Source of the DNA: Apostichopus japonicus
Lineage: Eukaryota; Echinodermata; Holothuroidea; Aspidochirotida; Stichopodidae
Assembly: GCF_037975245.1 (NCBI RefSeq)
Contig: NC_092563.1
Location: 1,515,001 to 1,579,000 of the forward strand
Direction: 5' to 3'
Length of the DNA: 64,000 nt
Shown: piece after piece, positions 46,690 to 64,000 of the stretch
How positions within the stretch are numbered: position 1 is the stretch's first letter
Layout: the number at the start of each line of letters is the position of its first letter
Translations under genes and position numbers: made by a program
Notes under the pieces: model-generated
What the model was told of the DNA's origin: nothing
Seen by the model: only the letters and a program-made list of their open reading frames with translations
Database searches by the model: none

Positions 46690-47230
46690 ATCAGAGCAGG
46701 CATTGCATCTTGGATGACAGATAACCTGAAATGTGATGACAGATGACATATCTGGGATCATAGAACAGACCTGATCCCTGGGATCACAGGGACAGACCTG
46801 GGATTAGAGCAGGCCTTGCATCTTGGATGACAGATAACCTGAAATGTGATGACAGATGACAAATCTGGGATCATAGAACAGACCTGATCCCTGGGATCAC
46901 AGGGACAGACCTGCGATCAGAGCAGGCCTTGCATCTTGGATGACAGATAACCTGAAATGTGATGACAGATGACAAATCTGGGATCATAGAACAGACCTGA
47001 TCCCTGGGATCACAGGGACAGACCTGCGATCAGAGCAGGCCTTGCATCTTGGATGACATAATCTGAAATGTGATGACAGATGACAAATCTGGGATCATAG
47101 AACAGACCTGATCCCTGGGATCACAGGGACAGACCTGGGATCAGAGCAGGCCTTGCATCTTGGATGAGAGATAACCTGAAATGTGATGACAAATGACAAA
47201 TCTGGGATCATAGAACAGACCTGATCCCTG
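46690..47230. repeat. 113-bp tandem array, about five copies
   Basis: The word AGAGCAGGCCTTGCATCTTG recurs at 111-113-bp spacing (46698, 46811, 46924, 47037, 47148). Smaller GGGATCACAGAACAGACCTG-like words continue in degenerate form on both sides to about 47570, so the long unit grew from a roughly 20-bp motif. Confidence 0.9.
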
Positions 47231-47976
47231 TTATCACAGGACAGAGATAACATCTGGCATCACAGAATGAACCGTTGATATGGAATCACAGGACAAACCT
47301 GAAATCACAAACCTTAAATCTCTGAACCCAAAACAGATCTGATATGTAATACAGAAGACTTAACAACTGGGATCACAAAAGTGATCTGAGGCCACAAAGC
47401 CAACCTTGCATCTGGGATCACAGAGTAGGACCAGACATCTGGAACTCCAGAACAGACCTGGGATCAGAGCAAACTTGGGATCAGACCTGTCATCTAATAA
47501 CAGAAGACTTAACATCTGTGATCACAAAATATACCTAACATATGAGATCATAGAACAGATTTGGGGATCAAAAATTGTACCTGAAGTTGAGAATGGTTTG
47601 GACAACACACTTAAAACTATACCCGATCCAGGATCCCTCTTTAATGTACAATTTGATTTTGTTGGCATAAAATCTGTGGATAAAAATTCACAACGTAGTT
47701 TCGACAAATTGCAAGTGGATGCAACACTAAAAAAACAACCTGAGAAGACAATACAATCTGATATTACAAATAACTGTTCCTGTTAAAATTCTTGCAAATT
47801 AATTCCATAATTGGGAACTTAACAAGAATGTAGTGGGTAACACCTCATGCCTCATGCAATATCTTACATCACTAGCTCATATTTTGTGATCTTTAGTAGG
47901 TTATGTGACCACAATACCAACTGGTAGTTGCACTACTCAGGTTATCATCTAACTATATCTCTCTGCATCTAAGAGT

Positions 47977-61109
<13,133 letters not shown>

Positions 61110-64000
61110 CTGGGAAAGAGAATTAAATAGTACCAAAGAGTATTATTTCCTGAACAAAATCTACAAGAAAATGATGATGGATTTTTCATCAAATCATTTC
61201 TCAGTTTTGGTTCATTAAACTAGTACGAAATTTGTATGTTTACTTCATTGCCATAACTTGAGTGTGAAATCTTCTCGTTCAAGTCAGGGATGGAACAAAT
61301 TCATATCCACATAGAATCTACAGAACATACACTGTTTCATTGACATTTACACTTACTTTACCACCAATTTCTGACATACAAAGTCAAAATGATATTTCCC
61401 ATTCCCAGAGTCCAGGCACCCTACAGGACCTTATCCCAATATTCTCTTGTTACTTGAATGAGAGTGAGCTGGATATTGTATAACATGAAAAACCTCTCTT
61501 TTTGTGTAATTCTCTCATCAATCTCTCTTTCCCTCTCCATCTCTCATCCCAGCAAGTGAAAAATATCTTCAATTCCTGGGAATGTTGTTCACCACTAACA
61601 TTCAATGAAGAAGACTTAGTGTAGTATATACAAAGAATCAAAGCAACTTGGGATACAAAGGATTTTTTATATTCGATATTTGACCGGATTTGCGAGCACA
61701 GTAGCTAACAATGCATTTAAGAAATATATAAAATCAGCTTTTTAATATTTTGAAATTTGAATATTTTGAAATTAATAATTTGAAATTTCAATACACTTAA
61801 AGGAAACCTGGATTATGCACTTAGATCCCCCACTAGCAAAAAAAACCCACTTTCACTCCCTATCACAATACAGTATTTATTTTCATCCTAAACTATCACA
61901 CATAGTATCTGCCTGCAAGCCTAACCTGCATTAGAGTAAAGTCAATGTTAGGCTATGCTGCAGCCTATAACAAACTCCTTTTGAACTGCTTTTCATATTA
62001 TGGTTTGATTTCCTAGTTGCATCATTTAACAGGTGTAAATTTAACATTTGAAAGATGTATTCTTGCTTATATTTCCAGCTCAGGTCAAATGTTGTGATAA
62101 CATAAAAATATATCCCAATTAATATGAATTGTGATTCACATTGGTATCGTTCGTTCTGATGAAAGTTGTATGTACAAACAGCACCCACTTGTAATGCAAC
62201 GACCTATGCAGTTAGCGACACAGTTTAGCCAATGGCAATTGGTTCCAATTTCTCTGGTACTATGTACGGATGCCCATAAGCTAATTTCCAATTGCCAACA
62301 AACTCTCCAATTGTTGTGAGGTGTAACGCACATTTTATCTAATAGGCTGGTCTGTTGGAGATACAGTAGATTACGAAACAAGGTTTCCACAATTTGACCT
62401 CTGGTGACTCCAACCGAATTTGACCAGTGCCACAACATTCAATAGGCTTCTTCCACTCAATGTGGTTCTTCTTCACACAAAATATGAGATTGGTCCAAGT
62501 TTCCTCTATGATATATCGTGTTTACAAGGTTTTCACAACTTGACCCCTAGTGACCACTAATGAACTTTGACCTCGACCAAAAACAATACGCTCCTTAATG
62601 TGGTACTTCTTCACACAAAATATGAGATTGATCCAATCTTCCCTTCTTGAGATATCGTGTTTACAAGCAATGTATCACACATACTCATCCGCCTGCATAA
62701 CCACATACAGTAGGTTTACGATTATCATTGAAACCAAAGAAAACTTCAACATTTATATCAAATTTATTCCACCTTTACTACTCTCCTCATGATATAAATA
62801 TATATTTCAAAGGAAATTTATAGCATTTGTCGTACAAATTGTGTAAGTAACAAGATGTGCGTGGTACAACCTCAATTTTATTTATGAAATGCTGTATTTA
62901 GACCCAACAAATTTGTCACTGTTATTCTTCAAGGGCTGGGAATGTCCTCATATATTTGCACTTCTTATCTCATTTCACCTGTTTGTAGTTTACAGTTGTG
63001 GCTTCATGTACAACACTGTGCAGTAGGTCGTCCCAAAATATCTTGTTGGTTGACATGACATAGAATTCCAGACTATAAAGTGGAGTTTAACAATGAGCCT
63101 TTAATTAGAGTTAGGATTCTAGTTATAGTTATTCCTTTTGCAAGTCTAAAAGGGAGATCTATTTGTTAAAAATCTCCCACTGACTAATATGAATAGAAAG
63201 TTAAGGTTATGTATCTAGACCTTTTCAACCCTAACCCCACACTGCTCCCTTCCTTACGCTACAGAAACTTCTGGATTGTGTTGATTTTCAAAATCCAGTC
63301 ATATTTTGGGGGCTTAATCAAGCAAATCAGGTACAGTATCCAGCTAGATTTGTAATGCCAAATCTGGGATATCCCTACACACAACAAGAAACCTCATCAC
63401 CAATTCCATAATAATAGGAAAAGGAACATTTGTGTTCTTTAGTTTACCTATATCAATTTTGTTACCCTTTATGAGCAAGGTCAAGGATGAAGCTAAAACC
63501 CACCTTTGCAACATAGCCTAGGCCAACTAACAAGTAACATACCAGTATGCCTAGGCCTACACCTAATTGGGCCAAATAAGATTGCACTCTAAATGGGTTT
63601 TTTTCTGCATGTTAAATGGTGCCGACACATTCAGCATAGGCTGTCGTCAATTTTACTGTGGCAAAACCAAATGGGCGATAAACTAACACAGTAACAGCAG
63701 TAACAGTAAATTCCTGCTAACCTGAATGTAGGTTAGTCTAAAAACAATACCTGACGTTTATTAACCTGTCCCTGATTCATGCTGCGTGAAATGTATTAAT
63801 AAATTCGCTACACTTAGGGATTGGGTAGGCTAAATACTAAGTCTACGTGTGTAGGCAGTATGACAGTATGAGCATGACACTTGACAGAACTAAGGAAGTG
63901 TTTTGCCATGGCTAGGTCACACATGTTGCAACGCTTGTGAACGTTAGGCTACCACAGTACCATGTACAGTTAACAACGGAAAATCGTTTTTCCGACGATA
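61110..64000. other. Upstream flank or first intron of PRPF4B
   Basis: AT-rich sequence with no exon I can support. It contains a pair of about 138-bp repeats near 62370-62680. The last kilobase has AGGCCTA-rich words like those in KIF15 intron 1. It is probably PRPF4B intron 1, since the acceptor at 61110-61112 needs an upstream exon. Confidence 0.5.
62370..62680 (-). repeat. About 138-bp GGTCA-rich repeat, two copies
   Basis: CTTCACACAAAATATGAGAT recurs at 138-bp spacing (62471 and 62609). On the minus strand each unit carries GGTCAAA and GGGGTCA words in the same order as the pair at 36781-37060, so both belong to one dispersed family. Confidence 0.65.

Larger units (their letters stand above)
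41647..47976. other. Spacer between convergent KIF15 and PRPF4B
   Basis: 6.3 kb of AT-rich sequence with the 3' flanks of both genes. It holds the hairpin at 43173-43211, the TA-rich tract at 44941-45129 and the 113-bp array at 46690-47230. I found no credible exon; the open frames at 46050-46241 and 47406-47786 have no recognised content, and the second lies in degenerate repeats. Confidence 0.6.

Noticed and set aside
63738-63782. PRPF4B first exon reading MNQGQVNKRQ before a GTATTG donor
   Set aside because: It ends in phase 0, whereas the next exon needs phase 2; joining them gives an immediate stop.

Overview
This window is animal nuclear DNA. Genes are split into many short exons by GT-AG introns, codon use is ordinary metazoan, and the AT-rich introns and spacers are full of minisatellites and transposon remnants. 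The protein families are conserved across animals. The frequent AGGCCTA-type words, GGTCA-rich short tandem repeats, tRNA-derived SINE and RTE/CR1-like LINE debris suggest a marine deuterostome, possibly an echinoderm. That placement is inference and no species is claimed.

Layout, left to right. (1) 1-3.5 kb, plus strand: the last two coding exons of a C-terminal-motor kinesin (kinesin-14, KIFC3-like), cut by the left edge. (2) 6.0-9.86 kb, minus strand: a complete five-exon MPHOSPH6 gene encoding a 150-residue nuclear exosome cofactor. (3) 10.6-41.6 kb, plus strand: a complete KIF15 (kinesin-12) gene that I assembled from 34 coding exons giving 1,409 residues, close to the vertebrate length. 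It is divergent from MPHOSPH6 and shares its upstream region. A CDE/CHR-like cell-cycle element lies 78 bp before its start codon. One of its introns has AT-AC ends with U12-type signals. (4) 41.6-48.0 kb: spacer between convergent genes, with a perfect hairpin, a TA-rich microsatellite and a 113-bp tandem array. (5) 48.0-61.1 kb and beyond, minus strand: PRPF4B, the spliceosomal PRP4 kinase, with 13 coding exons visible. The start-codon exon was not found and may lie past the right edge. One 1.27-kb exon adds a long acidic and RD/RE-rich tract not seen at that length in vertebrate PRPF4B.

Introns carry at least eight separate minisatellite families (30, 40, 48, about 24, about 64, 73, about 92 and 236 bp). 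Several end within 10-60 bp of a splice site. Mobile DNA includes three copies of one short inverted-repeat element, a 530-bp hAT-like MITE with target-site duplication, a broken LINE reverse-transcriptase fragment, a tRNA-derived SINE, a LINE/SINE 3' tail, and a 1.56-kb insertion flanked by a 9-bp direct repeat.

Functionally, two mitotic or transport kinesins sit beside two RNA-processing genes (MPHOSPH6 for the exosome, PRPF4B for the spliceosome). Nothing suggests they form a pathway; they look like ordinary linked housekeeping and cell-cycle genes. I found no new multi-gene system. The most unusual items are the U12-type intron, the CDE/CHR element, the enlarged PRPF4B exon and the repeat families.
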